From contig CM064863.1 in NCBI GenBank assembly GCA_032719365.1, positions 62,521,583 to 62,585,582 on the forward strand: a DNA stretch of 64,000 nucleotides, read 5' to 3'. The notes beneath the pieces are model-generated. The model worked only from the letters and a program-made list of their open reading frames with translations. It made no database searches and was not told the origin of the DNA. The stretch comes from Prinsepia uniflora. Its lineage: Eukaryota > Streptophyta > Magnoliopsida > Rosales > Rosaceae. The translations under genes and the position numbers were made by a program. Positions 11,046 through 23,559 of the stretch are shown here, one piece after another (the stretch's first letter is position 1; each line of letters opens with the position of its first letter).

Positions 11046-11103
11046 GGGATCAGGTGGGTCCCACGTTAATCCCGGGGGATTTGGGGTCGGTCCTGACAGT
11101 TAT

Positions 11104-11232
11104 CATCCTGCTGGGAATTACACATCCAGCCTTACCAGGAATTACACATCCGGTCCCTCCGGGAATTACGCATCTGGAGTCCCTCCGGGAATTACACATC
11201 CGGAGCTACCCATGAATTACACATCTGGGGGC
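11104..11232 (-). repeat. Short repeat array with GAATTACACAT core
   Basis: Five units with core GAATTACACAT (one GAATTACGCAT) lie here, and a sixth at 7884-7906 was separated from them by the nested LTR. Flanking arms change together: CTCT/AGAG, CTGG/CCAG, CTCCGG/CCGGAG. Confidence 0.75.
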
Positions 11233-13203
11233 ATCAACATCAATACACAATCAAAATCTTTATTTCAAAATCATCATTTAAAACTATGTCGAAACCATTT
11301 ATCACGGGGTCTCAAGCCCAAATCTCATTTCTCGTAAATCCGTAACATCATTAAATAATTCAATGCACGTAAATTCGTAAAATCATATCTGAAAATCATT
11401 CAATTCCATTAAATCATTTTTAACTCAAAATACTATTCATACATCCTTTTAACATCCCGGGCCTAGCCCAAAATCATCAATTTCACGCAAATTGGTGCAA
11501 TCGCAACCTCAGTTGCCCTTGTTCACATAAATCCATAAAATATCCCAAAAAGCATTACAAATCCACCAAATCAATTTCCCGACTCAAAATCAATCTCAAA
11601 TCCCGGGCTTTCGCCCAAAACACCAATTTCACAGTTTCTCGAAAAACGTGCCCAAAATACTGATTAAAATAATCATTAAATCCGGAAATAATCATGGCAA
11701 ATCATTTCAATTCAAATCATGTCATAAATCATGTAAAACATTTAACTATGAATGCATATCAATTTATAAAACAAACGTCCACTCATACACCGTCCAAACC
11801 GCTCGCTTTTTGAGCTGCACGTGTTTCCGTAATTTCTGATACCTTCCAATAGTCTCAAATTCTATTCAAAATCATTATTCAGGGTCACTAATGACACAAT
11901 TAACATCATACTAATTTCCCATTATTTTCCGGAAATTAATTACGAATTAAACACGTAACATAAACCTTCGGACCCTCGAAACAATATCGAAAAGGTGTTC
12001 GATTAACTCGAAACCAACACCAAAATGTTCGTTACATTTCATAGAACAAAAGTCATGTTGAACTCACCTCGGGAATCGCACCCACGCGCCCTCACGCGCC
12101 GCCGTGAGTGGTTGCACGTGAAACCCACGCGCCGTGCACAGTGATGCTACAGTGCATCGTCCTTACTCGACTGTCCTGCAAATGGATCCTTCGACCCGCG
12201 ACACAACCCGGTTAGATTTCCTTCAATTCGACCTTGTTTCTTTCAATTCCTTCATTGGATCACTTATAATACATCTTAATTGATGTTCTGCATAAGTTAA
12301 TTGACAAGATTCACACTAAAACTCATAAGTCTCCAAGTCTATGCCGTCGAATTCAATTTCCCAATTCCTCCAATTCGACCCTAATTGTCCTTTCCAATTA
12401 ACCAGAAAGTATCATTAGATTAACAAACACATAAATCCAATATCAATTTGGGAATTCCTCACCTTCAATTACACGAATTGAATTTGAGTTTCTTATAAAT
12501 TTCGCAGGGTCTGTTCTTGATGGTTTCTTCGTCAATTTCCTTCGTTTTTGATATGGTTCGACTCGAAATGGTCCCAGAAGACTGATTCTGACCTTAATTC
12601 GACTTGGGTTAGGCTAGAACTTAGAAATCGAATCTCAATTCCTCCATGCACGAATTCGGGTTTTCCTCTCGGGTTTATGGTTTCCTTTCTGTTTCCCTCT
12701 CGTTTTTCACTAAAAAATTCCCTCATAATCTCATTGTGTCTCTGGTTTTCTTTCCTGATCAAAATGGATTGGAATTTCACACAATCATTCACTCACCGTT
12801 TATAACCTTTATGTCTGAATTTTTCCAATTTCAAGCGGCAAGGTTTGCCACTAACCCACATTTGACTGTGACAGATGTCACTCAAAAACCACACTAAGTC
12901 ACTCACACGGCTGAATCAGCCATTTTCCCCACCAAATTACCTTTTTACCCTTTGCTTAACAAATGACCAAAATGCCCCTAATGTTCCAAAGTTCATAACT
13001 TTTCCATCCGAACTCCGATTGACGCATGCCGTCTGTCTACGGATTCAGCGTCTCGAGACTTATCCAACGGTTCTTCTGGAAAGTCCAAACAAGGTCCCGA
13101 TCAAAAAGTCAACTTTTGCCCCCGATAACCAAAGAGCAAAATCGTCATTTCCTTCCAATTTTCCAATTTTTCCTTTTTCGAATTTTCGGGTCGTCACAGA
13201 TGT

Positions 13204-13647
13204 AGCAACGGTGCAACTAAATGTACAGTTGTGGTAGAACATTTGAACTAAAATCTTTTTGGGGGACAAAGTGATATTTAATGTTTGGTTAGGAGAGCAA
13301 AGTGAGTAATAGGCCTTTAATAAATATGTGGAACTAATATAAACATTGTATCCCTTTTTCAACGATTTAGATTTATAAAGCTTCGAAAAATCAGACAGGA
13401 GAAAAGATACAGAGAAGGCAGATTAGGGCGGTCAGGAGAGTCTGATGACCTTAGAAGACGAGGCAGGCGGCAATAATGAAAACACGTCATAATCATGTTC
13501 AGGTTGTATTATATAATCACGTTTCGGTTGGATTACAATCTCTAATAGTCGTAGACCCAGTGCACCTTCAACTAATAATATAGTTGGGTTATATGATCAA
13601 AATGCTGTCCAGCAGCTTAACAAACCAAGACCTCCTCTTGCAGTTGA
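13204..13647. other. Upstream region of the dioxygenase pseudogene, no gene seen
   Basis: Sequence between the solo LTR and the first recognisable pseudogene codons. It probably held the old promoter and 5' end. No TATA box or other motif stands out clearly. Confidence 0.4.
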
Positions 13648-14232
13648 AGGCCTTTGATGAATCCAAAGCTTCAACGAGTTCGTCTCCAAAGTGATCACCA
13701 AAATCCAACCAATTTTTTGTATGTCCGCCAGAGGATTACTCCACCGATGATCAACTTTCCGTGCAACCAATTGAAACCCAGTTTAGTATCCCAGTCATCG
13801 ACTTCTCCGACACTGTTGACAACCGTACGGACGTTGTCACCACAGTGCGGCTGGCAACAGAGACTGGTGGGTTCTTCCAGGTGGTGAACCATGGAATACG
13901 CAACAGAGTGCTAGAGGAGATGCTGAATTCAAAAAGAAAAATTTAGTGAAGTCTATTCATTCTCTTCACTTTCTAATAATAAAGATAAAGATAAGTGAAA
14001 TGTTAATTGTTCTGAAATGGTCACACTATTCGTTTATTTGATAGGCGATAATGTTGCAATCATCTCGTTACTTGATTATTGGTCTGAAATGGTCACACCG
14101 CTGGTTTATTTGGCAGGGCAATCATCTCGATCCTTACTTAATATATTATTTGTTGTGTGATTAAATTACACATAAGAAATTAACTAAAAATGACTTGAAT
14201 TGAGGATTAATAATCTCACATGCAGTAGCTTG

Positions 14233-14478
14233 TGTTAGAAATACAGCTTATGTGTGACGTGTCCTTAATATCCTAAACTATTTATGCTATTTATGTTATG
14301 TTAGTTACTAGCTTGTACTCAGCTATACTTGCTTTACTGTACTGCTTCATTGATTAGTTATGATTCATTCAATACAAACACCTCTCAAGATCATCTATCT
14401 CTTTCAATTCCCTCTATTCTTCTTCTTCCTCGTGTACATCATATTCATCTTCATGAACAACTCTGATGAATTGTCACA
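14233..14478 (+). repeat. Copia 5' LTR
   Basis: 246 bp, TGTTAGAAATACAG to GAATTGTCACA. It is followed directly by TTGTATCAAAGCC, a degenerate primer-binding site. It aligns along its length with the 256-bp copy at 22153. Confidence 0.9.
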
Positions 14479-14896
14479 TTGTATCAAAGCCTTGCAATAC
14501 GGCTTGACCTTTTCTTCTCTTCCGCTGCTTCTTTTTCTTCTACTAATCGCTGTTTGTTCATTTCTTTCGTTTCTTGATGATTGTATAAGCAAGAAAATTG
14601 CAAGATCATTGTGTTCGTGAAATTGGTTGCCAGAAAATCAAACTTGACATACCGGGAAGTGTGTAACAACCTGCATACCAGGTGTTTGATAAAATTCCCT
14701 CTCGAAAAACCCCAATTTTTTTCTCTTCTTGAACCTCTCTTTTCTGTTTCTTGAATCCTCTCTTCCATTATTTACAATGGTTACTACTTCTTAGCTACAA
14801 ATTCTATAGTCCCCTATCATTGGCCTCATTTCCACTGTTGGAAACTCAGTGAATGTCTAACTTGATGATCATAACTATCTCACATAGAATTTTCAG

Positions 14897-15450
14897 ATGG
14901 AGAAGTTTTTGAATGTTCACGGTTTAATGGGATTTGTGAATGGCTTCAATCCTTTTTCAAAATTGTTAGCCTTTGTTACTGAAGGTGATAACATGGCACA
15001 GCTTGAAGCAATACAGATTTGGGGAATACATAACCAAGCTTTAATGCAACTGGTCACAACAACCCTTTCCTCTATAGCTATGTCGTGTGTCATTGGGTGC
15101 TGTACAACTCAAGAAATTTGGTCAAGTCTCAAGGAAAAGTTTGATTCTGTTACTAAGACTCAATTTTTCAGATGAAAACCGACTTACAAAATATAAAGAA
15201 AGGTGCTAAGAACATGAAATAGTACATGCAAAGAATCAAGAATGCTAGCGATATGTTAGAATCTTGTGGAGTTCACTTTGGTGATGATGATGTTGCAATT
15301 TTAGCCCTTCGAGGTCTCCCTAGTGGACACAACACCTAAAGGTGTGTAATTAGAGGTCGAGAAAACACCATTCCCCTTAAAGATTTAAAAATTCAGTTAC
15401 TAGCTGAAGAAAGTATCTTGGATCATTCTGATGAACTAGCCCCCTTCCTA
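14897..15450 (+). pseudogene. Copia gag (UBN2-type), broken
   Basis: Translation in pieces: EAIQIWGIHNQALMQLV, CTTQEIWSSLKEKFDSVTK, then past a stop the pieces KNMK-YMQRIKNASDML and LALRGLPSGHNT. These fit the gag-polypeptide domain of plant Copia elements. Stops at about 15174 and 15222 and another near 15340 break it. A Gly/Asn-rich tail continues to about 15900. Confidence 0.8.
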
Positions 15451-16189
15451 TCATGGTAGCCTCGAAGAACCCTGAACCTACCTTTCAGAATTCATCTTTT
15501 TAGTCTGGTCCCTCTAGTTCTTCGGTTTCAAGTAATTTTTTCAATACACAAAATTTCATTATGGGAAAAGGGCCTAATCTAAATCCTGCTGGTAATCAGG
15601 GGTCATTTAACCAATCTGTTCAAAGTCCTTGCTCAAGTATGCATCAACAACATAGTGGAAAACCACCTTAACTGTTTACTGAAAATTTTCAGCATTTTGA
15701 ATATGGGGGCATTTATGACAACAATGCGCCCTACTACCTTCAAAGTTATAATGGTGGTAGAGGCAGGAGGGGTAGAGGACACAATGGAGGAAAATGTTAC
15801 CAGAATAGGGGCCAAAACTACAATCAGCACTACAACTCTCAAAACTACACTGGATTTTCAGGTCCAAATTTCTTTGCTGGGTCTGGTCTTCTTGGATAGC
15901 CCTCACATATGAATCAGAACTAGAACCTTCAAACTCCTCATATTCCTAAATTTCAGATTTGTGCCAAGAAATGACATTAGGCAGCTGATTGCTTCTATAG
16001 ACATTCATACCAACCTTCAACTTCTCAGGATCTTGAAGCTTGCTAGATGTTTTGGAGATATGGACATTATGCAGTAAACTACTATCAAATAGGGAACTAT
16101 ACATATCAGGGAGCTACTTCTTCTCCAACCTTAACTACAATTTCAGCCTTTCCTCAATTTCTCCCAGCTCAACATACTTCACAGGCTCA

Positions 16190-16520
16190 GGAATTCTGGA
16201 TTGCAGATACTGGAGATTCTGCTCATATAACAGCAGATGTGTCACATATTTCCATGATCACCCCTTCCACTACAAATGAATCGATTCTCACAGCATGTGG
16301 CACAGGTTTTCAAATATCACACATGGGGAACTCATCACTTGTAACTCATAGTCCTTCCACTGCGTGTTTCAAACTGAAACAAGCCATTCATATGCCAAAT
16401 ATTTCCCAGAATTTACTGTATATCCATTGCTTTTGTAAAGACAACAACTATAGATTTTCTTTGATGAACTATGTTTTGTCATACAGGATAGGATCACAGA
16501 GAAAATGTTGTAAAAATGAC
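16190..16520 (+). pseudogene. Copia aspartic protease region
   Basis: FWIADTGDSAHIT (from about 16194) contains the DTG active site used by Copia proteases (usual form DSGAT/DTGAS). KQAIHMPNISQNLLYI fits the later conserved LPNLSKNLLSI block. Open for about 158 codons, then broken. Confidence 0.8.
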
Positions 16521-16636
16521 TGAGTAATGAGAGGCTTTATCAAATTCCCGTTCGACTTCCTTTCCAAATTTCTGAGAGAGTCAATCCTCTACGTACTTTA
16601 GCCTTATTGTGCAAGAAAGTCGATTCTTAGATTTGG

Positions 16637-19563
16637 TGATAGGACCCATCCCCGAAGGACTTTGATAACCATGCCCGGTCCTGCTCCTGTCTGAAAAGTC
16701 AACTGAAGTTACGAAATTACCCACAACACTTGCCAAACAAGGGATAACCGCACCTGTGCCCATTCATGCTTCCACCTCCCGATCAGCCTCGGTCATCACA
16801 CCACGACCTGGAGGGTCAATAAAACAGAAAAGGTGTGAGTGGACAAAACAAACTTTTAGAAATACATTTATCAAAATACATTCCTACCCTCCAGTTTCAC
16901 AAACATGCATGCATATCATAAATTATGGGTAAAATATATTTGGGCACAAATGTTTATAAATCACAAATCTCAATAAAACCACGGGACTCATTTCTATATC
17001 CAATCTCATATAGTCACGTTATTCCTACAACGCGTGCAAATCAATAGGCTCAAGGACCGCTCAAAATCCGAGCATCCGTCGCTGTAAACACATCACAAGC
17101 CAACAATCCAGATCATCGTGAACACATCACCGACTGATCTCCATATAATCTAGCACATCTGAACAGAGTCGAGCCTCTCTCGGCTGCACGATAACATACC
17201 TTGCTACGTGACCTCCCCGGGGTAAACACATCCATCTCGGAGGCGCGCGTTATCTCCAGGGTTCATTCCGGGGAAACACATGCCCAACCGGAAACCCTAA
17301 TATCCAGGGTGCACTTCGGGGGAACATATTTCTACCCGAAAGCCCTATATATCCGCAACATATCATCACCATGAAAACCAGTGAAAAACAATTGCCTTTG
17401 AAATCAAAACCATTTTCAATACAGGGTCTCAGCCCAAAACATAATTTCCTCAAAGTCCGTAAAACCAGAGTCCCGATTATTTCATAAATCCGAAAACCAT
17501 GAATATCATCATGTAATCACATGGAAATACCAATCCAAGCAAAATCACATTTCCATTTGGGTCTCCAGCCCAAATATCATTTTCACGCAAATCCATGCAA
17601 CCGCAACCTCAGTTGCCATTTTCACATAAATCCATAGAATATATCCAAAAAGCATTTCAAATCCATCAAATCATTTCCTGACTCATAATCCAAGTCAAAA
17701 CCAATCTCAAATCCTGGGTCTTCACCCAAAACAGCAATATCACAGTTTTCTCGAAAATCGTGCCCAAAATCATATAAAACAATATAATATTCCCAAAATC
17801 CGAAAATCATCATATCGAAACGTTAAAGATGCCAAAGCATTTCAAATCATATCATAAAGCATTTAAAACATATATGCATGCATTCTGGGTAGAAAACAAA
17901 AGTCCACTCACACACCGTCCATAATGCTCGATTTCCGAACTGCACGTTTTTCTGTAAATTCCGGAAGTCACCATTCCTGTCCAAAATCATTATCGAGGGT
18001 CACTAACATCTCAATATACCTCCTATAATTTTCCCCAATTTTTTCGGCATTTAAATACATATTTTAAACGTATATTAAAACTTCGGATACACAGAACAAT
18101 ATCGAAACGATATCCGATTTCCTCGAAACTAGTGCCAAAATGTTCGTTACATTAAATAGAACAAAAGTCATGTTGACCTCACCTTGGAAATCGGTCCCAC
18201 ACGCCCTCACGTGCCGCTGTGAGTGGCTGCGCGTGACCACCACGCGCCTGCTACAGTGTCATCGTCCCAACCCGACTATCTGCAATTCGGGTTTTGCAAC
18301 CCGTGAGACGATCTGACTCGTTCTCTGTCAAATTGACATCAATTCTTTCAATTTCTTTAGTTAACAGCATCTTTTTAAGTCAAATTAAAGTTCTGTAAAC
18401 TCAATTTCACAATTCCTTACCTCAAACCAAATGATTCGAAGATGAACATCAAAGGATATCGGGGCACTATTCAATCTTCGAAGTTTGTCAATCCCACCAG
18501 TTTTCCTTCAATTAATCCATCCAAAAGCTTCATTGAACTATGATAAACTTGTTTTCGAGCCCAATTCCATCGTTTATTCCCTCCAAGATCACAACACAAA
18601 CCTCGAATTTCTTCTCTGTCACTAGGTCCGTTCAGAGCCAAAACAGCATCAATTCTCTTCATTCTTGAGGTGGTCCTGATCGAGGCAATCTCAGAAAGCT
18701 CAAATCAAGCTCAATTTGAAGTTTCAGGACCTACAAATTCAAATTCGATTTTTAGGAGAATTTGAATTCCTACGGGTTTGGGCTTTCGGGTTTAAAAGTT
18801 CTCCCTCATCCTTGCTCTCCATATCCTTTCTCTTTCTTTCTCATAATCAGCATAATCGAACCAAGGCTAGCTGTGGAAGGGAGCTCAGTGTCCTCAAAAA
18901 ATCCTACTCTGTTCTGTTGTTCCCTCCCTTGCACGATTAAGGTGTATTAAAATATCTACATATGAAATACTTATCAGGGCCACTAATCTTCATTTACAAG
19001 GTGACAGATGTCACCTTGTGGCAATCCCACGCCTAATTTAATAATCACAGATGTCCATTTTTTGGTTAAAACAATCTTCACATAGGTGAATCAGCCACAC
19101 AACCATACTGACTCATCAAAAGCCCAGTTAAATTACCATTTTAACCCTCTTTGACAAATTACCAAATTGCCCTTCGCCATCTCAGACCCGTATCTTTTAC
19201 ATCCAAACTCCGATTGACGCATGCCGCCTATCTATGGATTCAGCATCTCGAGACCTATCCAACAGTACTTAAGGAAAGTCCAAACACGGTCCCGATAAAA
19301 AAGTCAACAAATGGCCCCTTTTTAACCAGTTCACCAAATTACCCTTAAGTTTCCGAACATCATTACTTTCTCCTCGAACATCGGAATTGGGTGTGTCACC
19401 TGTCTATGAACTTGTGACGTCTCGAACTACGTCACAATCATCGATCAAAGTTTGTTTGACCGCTCGAACCAAAAGTCAACCGTTAGCCCAATTCCAAGGG
19501 CAAAATCGTCATTTTCCTTCAAATTTTCCAAATTTTCCTTTATCGAATTTCCGGGTCATTACA
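16637..19563 (-). mobile_element. Solo LTR, reverse orientation, inside the Copia element
   Basis: On the plus strand it starts TGATAGGACCCATCC and ends CGGGTCATTACA. TTTGG flanks it on both sides (16632-16636 and 19564-19568). 2927 bp, no internal region. It carries the conserved stem at 16808-16816/16886-16894. Copia sequence resumes after it with YQRL-HPSNELVS-like codons of the pre-integrase domain. Confidence 0.92.
16808..16894 (-). other. Conserved LTR stem, reverse copy
   Basis: CTGGAGGGT (16808-16816) and ACCCTCCAG (16886-16894), in solo LTR 16637-19563. Confidence 0.72.
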
Positions 19564-19568
19564 TTTGG

Positions 19569-20160
19569 TATCAAAGGCTTTGACACCCTTCTAATGAACT
19601 TGTCTCAGTTTCCCTAAATAAATCTCATATTCCTATATTTACTGAAGCTAGTCCTACCATATGTGAATTCTGTCTTCAAGGAAAATTTACCAAATTACCT
19701 TTATTTTTCCTGCATCTAAGTCTGCTTCACCTTTTGAGGTAATACATTCAGATGTCTGGGGTCCAGCACCAGTTAGATCTTTAGAAGGGTTCAGGCATTA
19801 TGTAAAACTCATTGATGAATGTACCAGATATACACGGATCTTTCCTATGAAGAATAAATTAGATTTTTGTTAATCTTTTTACATTTCTATGCTTCCTTAC
19901 CTAGAAAATTTTGGTTCTATTCTTGCTCCACTTCTACCCACCTCATAAATATGATGCCTTGTTCTAATTTACACTTCCAATCTACCTTTGAAAACTGTAT
20001 GGAACCTTACCTGACTTAACGCATCTTAGAATTTTTGGATGTACTTGTTTTCCTTCTCTTAAGACTTACAATCTTACTAAACTGCAACCTAAAACAACTA
20101 AATGTGTTTTTCTTGGTTATTCCTAAAAGAAAAAAGGATACACCTGTCTTGATCCTGTTT
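19569..20160 (+). pseudogene. Copia pre-integrase and integrase remnant
   Basis: CEFCLQGKFTKLP and SPFEVIHSDVWGPAPV (first catalytic Asp of the DDE triad in HSDVWGP) are followed by FRHYVKLIDECTRYTRIF. Then about 80 codons of the core are missing and the text resumes at the end of integrase, LTHLRIFGCTCFPSLK. The second and third catalytic residues are gone. Confidence 0.8.
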
Positions 20161-20639
20161 CTTCTAGAATTCTGGTCTTTCGACATGTTTTGTTCAATGA
20201 GGTCGATTTCTCTTTCCAAACTCTTGTCTCTAGTTCCAAGTTATCTCATTCTTCCCAATCTGATCCTTATACATGTTTTCTTCCTTCCTTATCTCAGTTC
20301 CTTGTTGCTCCCTCAAGTCCTATACATGTGGTTCCTTTCCCTCCATCTGCTGCTTCTCACTCAGCCTCCTCAGGCCCAAGTTCATCTTTTTCTACTTCAG
20401 ACAATGATGCGACTCTTCCCAATTCTGATGAGTCTTCTGATGATCAATTTGCCATGTCTATCTTCGAGCCACAATTACTTTAGGATGTCTTACCTATTAT
20501 TGGAGTAAACATGCATCATATGCAAACAAGGTCCAAAAATGGAATATCTAAGAAAAAGGCCTTTCACCGTCTACATCCCAAGACTGAAGTTGATTTGTCT
20601 ACTACTAAGCCTACTTATGTTCCTGTTTGGTAACATGCA

Positions 20640-21420
20640 ATGCAAGAATAGATAGATGCCTTGCTTGATCAAAGGACATGGATTGTTGTTCCTCTACCAC
20701 CTAACAAGAAATTGGTTGGTTGCAAATGGGTCTACAAGATTAAGAGAAACTCAGATGGCATTATAGCAAGGTAAAAAAGCTAGACTTGTAGCTAAGGGAT
20801 TCAGTCAAGAGGATGGTTTGGACTATAGTGAAACATTCAGTTCTGTTATAAAACCAACCACAGTGAGATAGGTTCTAGCATTGGCTACTCATTTCAATTG
20901 GAACCTTAGACAACTAGATGTCAAAAATGATTTTCTACATGATGAGCTCAAGGAAGAGATGTATATGATGCAATCGCCTAGTTTTGAGATTGCTGGTTCA
21001 CCAGATACTATCTGCTCACTCAAAAAGTCCATATAGAATTTAAAACAAGCTCCAAGAGCCTCAAATGAGAAGTTCACTGGTTTTCTCCCTAGTTTAGGCT
21101 TTGAGTCTACTTGGTCAGACTCCTCTCTATTTATAAAACAGTCCTCAGCTGGAATTGTGATCCTACTTCTCTATGTCAATGATATCATCCTCACAGGCTC
21201 ATTAGATTCTGCAATCCAAGAAGTTATTGCTGCCCTTACTGTTGCATTCGACATGAAAGATTTAGATGCCTTGAATTACTTCCTTGGCATCCAGATTACA
21301 CACACCAGGACATGTATGTTCATATCTCAATTCCAATAAATTTCTGATCTGCTCTTCAAGTCAGACATGACACAAAGCAGTCCAGTCGACACACCTTTTG
21401 CTCAAGGTTGTAGCTTGAGA
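20640..21420 (+). pseudogene. Copia reverse transcriptase, active site mutated
   Basis: LVGCKWVYKIKRNSDG, RLVAKGFSQEDGLDYSETF and KQAPRAS are standard Copia RT blocks. The catalytic YVDD motif reads YVND (about 21173-21184), so one metal-binding Asp is lost. Several stops and a frameshift near 20772 also break it. Confidence 0.85.
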
Positions 21421-21649
21421 AAGAATGATAATCCTCTCTAGTCCAATCCTTAAAATTATAGAAGTATAGTTAGGGCACTTCAATACCTCACCTTTACTCG
21501 ACCTGATATTGCTTTTTTTTTTGTCAAATCAGGTTTTTTAATACGTTCAATCTCCTTATGAGTCTCACTTCATGGAAGTTTAACGGATTCTCAGATTTCT
21601 TAAGGACCCAAATACTCATGGTCTGTCTTACCAAAATGGTTCTCTCAGT

Positions 21650-22120
21650 GTTGAAGCTTTTACTGATGCAGACTGGGCAGGAGACCCAAATGACAAGATG
21701 TTTACAACTGGATTAGTTGTTTTTCTAGGCTCAAACCTCATCTCTTGGTCATCCAAGAAGTAGACAACCATTTTCAGGTCAAGCACAGAGGTTGAGTATC
21801 GTGCTTAGGCCATCATCTCTACTGAAATTTCTTAGATTCACTAGCTTCTCTGTTCACTTCACATTCTTCTCCTCAAGGCTCCTCTTATTCACTATGATAG
21901 CACATCTGCCACTAGTTTGTCTGTAACTCCAACCTTCCACTCAAGAGCAAAACACATCAAAATTGATTATCACTTTGTAAGAGAGAAAGTCGTTCGCGGT
22001 GACTTAAACATCAAGCATGTCTCGTCTACCGACCAATTTGCTTATATCTTCACAAAAGCCTTACCTGAAGATGTATTTCAGATCCACTCTTTTCAATTTG
22101 ACACTAGAACCATCAAATTG
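21650..22120 (+). pseudogene. Copia RNase H and C-terminal tail
   Basis: EAFTDADWAGDPNDK is the RNase H start of Copia elements, followed by SWSSKK, RSSTEVEYRA and, near the end, HIKIDYHFVREKV and FTKALPED. Stops break it at several places. It runs into the polypurine tract before the 3' LTR. Confidence 0.85.
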
Positions 22121-22152
22121 AGGGGGGGGGGGGGGGGGGGGGGGGGGTGGGG
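22121..22152 (+). repeat. Poly-G tract at the polypurine tract
   Basis: A run of about 25 G followed by TGGGG directly before the 3' LTR. Polypurine tracts prime plus-strand DNA synthesis and usually hold 6-10 G; this one is expanded or over-read. Confidence 0.8.
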
Positions 22153-22408
22153 TGTTAGGAATACAGCTTGTGTATGAAGTGTCCTTGATATCCTATAGTT
22201 AGTTACATTTTTGTTATTCCTGTTATGTTAGTTACTAACTTGCACTCAGCTATCTTTACTTTATTGCACTGCTTCATTGATTAGTTTTGATTCATTCAAT
22301 ACGAACACTTCACAAGATCATCTCTTTCTTTCAATTCTCTCTAGTTTTCCTCTTCTTCCTCCTATGCATCATATTCATCTTCAAGAACATCTCTACCGAA
22401 TTCTCACA
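22153..22408 (+). repeat. Copia 3' LTR
   Basis: 256 bp, TGTTAGGAATACAGC to ATTCTCACA, alignable with 14233-14478 at roughly 85-90 percent by eye. Confidence 0.9.
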
Positions 22409-22792
22409 GCTTGGTTCTCTTTTATTTTTGGTAGAACATTTTTATAGCTGATTTGTGAATCTATTTAATACATTGTGTTCACATGATCACCAACTGTACC
22501 ATGTCAGATGAACACCGATAGTGTTTCGATTGTTTTTCCTTTTCTTTTGATTCATGATTATTTTGTGGCATTGTCACAGGTTGTTTCGAACAACAGATTT
22601 AGGAATGCAGAACATCAGGTGCTTGCTAATTGTGCAGAAGTGCCAAGAGTATCTATTGCTTGCTTTTTTACCATGCAACATTCACCATCAACAAGGTTGT
22701 ACAGCCCTATAAAGAAATTGCTGGCAGAAGATCTTCCCTCGGTATACAGGGAAACCATAATGCGAGAGTACCATGATTACTACCATGGAAAA

Positions 22793-23349
22793 TCTTGGTG
22801 ATCCACTATGTAGTTTCTTCTAGCTTAGGTAACCTTTTTTACTTACCAACACAACACACACTAGCTGAAACATTTGGACTAGGGTGAATTATGACGAACA
22901 CTAGAATATAAATCTCGTTTTTCCTTTCGAATTTCTGGATTGAATTTACTAGTTTGATTGGTTAGCAATGATTCAAACAATTCATTCACTCTATGTGTTT
23001 AATGAAATGTCAATGAGAAAACTTGAGAGAGAATCTAGTAATTCTTACTCTCACCAATCTATCACACCTATTCCATTGAATTCTTTTGCTTATAGTGAAT
23101 TACAATCAGTTAGGATAGTTTGTTACAATCTAACAAACATCCAATTACATTATGACACCTCACTATAGCCCAGAAGCCTATAACAACTAGCACTACTTGC
23201 CTTCCAAGTAATCCACCCCACTCACATTCAATTAGATTGATTCTAACCACCAAGCACTGCTCACGGATCACACTTTTCCTATCCACACTAAGACACCTCA
23301 TCATTGTACTTAGTGTAATCAAGTAGAGTATATAGCTTAGGGTCCAACA
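22793..23349 (-). repeat. 3' LTR of reverse Copia element
   Basis: 557 bp. Plus-strand 22916-23349 aligns with 41908-42326, and 22793-22878 with 27430-27514, showing that the other LTR was split by the CACTA insertion. Confidence 0.87.
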
Positions 23350-23559
23350 CTCTTCTCTAACCTATGAACTGACTTGACTCCTAACATCCATCTTAGATAG
23401 GTAAACCTACCCTGGGCTAGTGCCCTTGTAAAGACATCTGCCAGTTGTTCATCTGTTCTGGAATAGAATAGACCCACTTCTCCTACCTGAATTACATCGT
23501 TTATGAAGTGAAATCTTCTGTTTATATGCTTAGACTTCTAGTGGAACACTGAATTTTTA

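Larger units (their letters stand above)
7910..11098 (+). mobile_element. Solo LTR with perfect target duplication
   Basis: It starts TGTGACGACCCGTCCC and ends GGTCGGTCCTGACA. GTTAT flanks it on both sides (7905-7909 and 11099-11103). Length is 3189 bp with no primer-binding site or coding region. It contains the periodic palindrome array at 9599-10064, the covarying stem at 10826-10834/10903-10911 and the terminal hairpin at 11025-11045. Confidence 0.93.
7533..13198 (-). mobile_element. Solo LTR, reverse orientation, split by a nested solo LTR
   Basis: On the plus strand it starts TGAAAGGACC (7533) and ends GGGTCGTCACA (13198), the reverse complement of the family's LTR ends. Both sides carry GATGT (7528-7532 and 13199-13203), a perfect 5-bp target duplication, and there is no internal region, so this is a solo LTR left by LTR-LTR recombination. 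Without the nested insertion (7910-11098 plus its duplication) it is about 2.47 kb. The conserved stem is at 7705-7713/7795-7803. Confidence 0.9.
14233..22408 (+). mobile_element. Copia retrotransposon with both LTRs, decayed
   Basis: 5' LTR 14233-14478 and 3' LTR 22153-22408 both start TGTTAG and end CTCACA or GTCACA. GCTTG flanks the element on both sides (14228-14232 and 22409-22413), a perfect 5-bp duplication. Order of domains is gag, protease, integrase, RT, RNase H, the Copia order. A solo LTR (16637-19563) interrupts it before integrase. Many stops and frameshifts and most of integrase missing mean it is inactive. It lies between exon 1 and exon 3 remnants of the dioxygenase pseudogene. 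Confidence 0.93.

Noticed and set aside
12532..12897. Overlapping open frames on both strands in the reverse solo LTR
   Set aside because: Non-coding LTR sequence; frames on both strands overlap and resemble no family.
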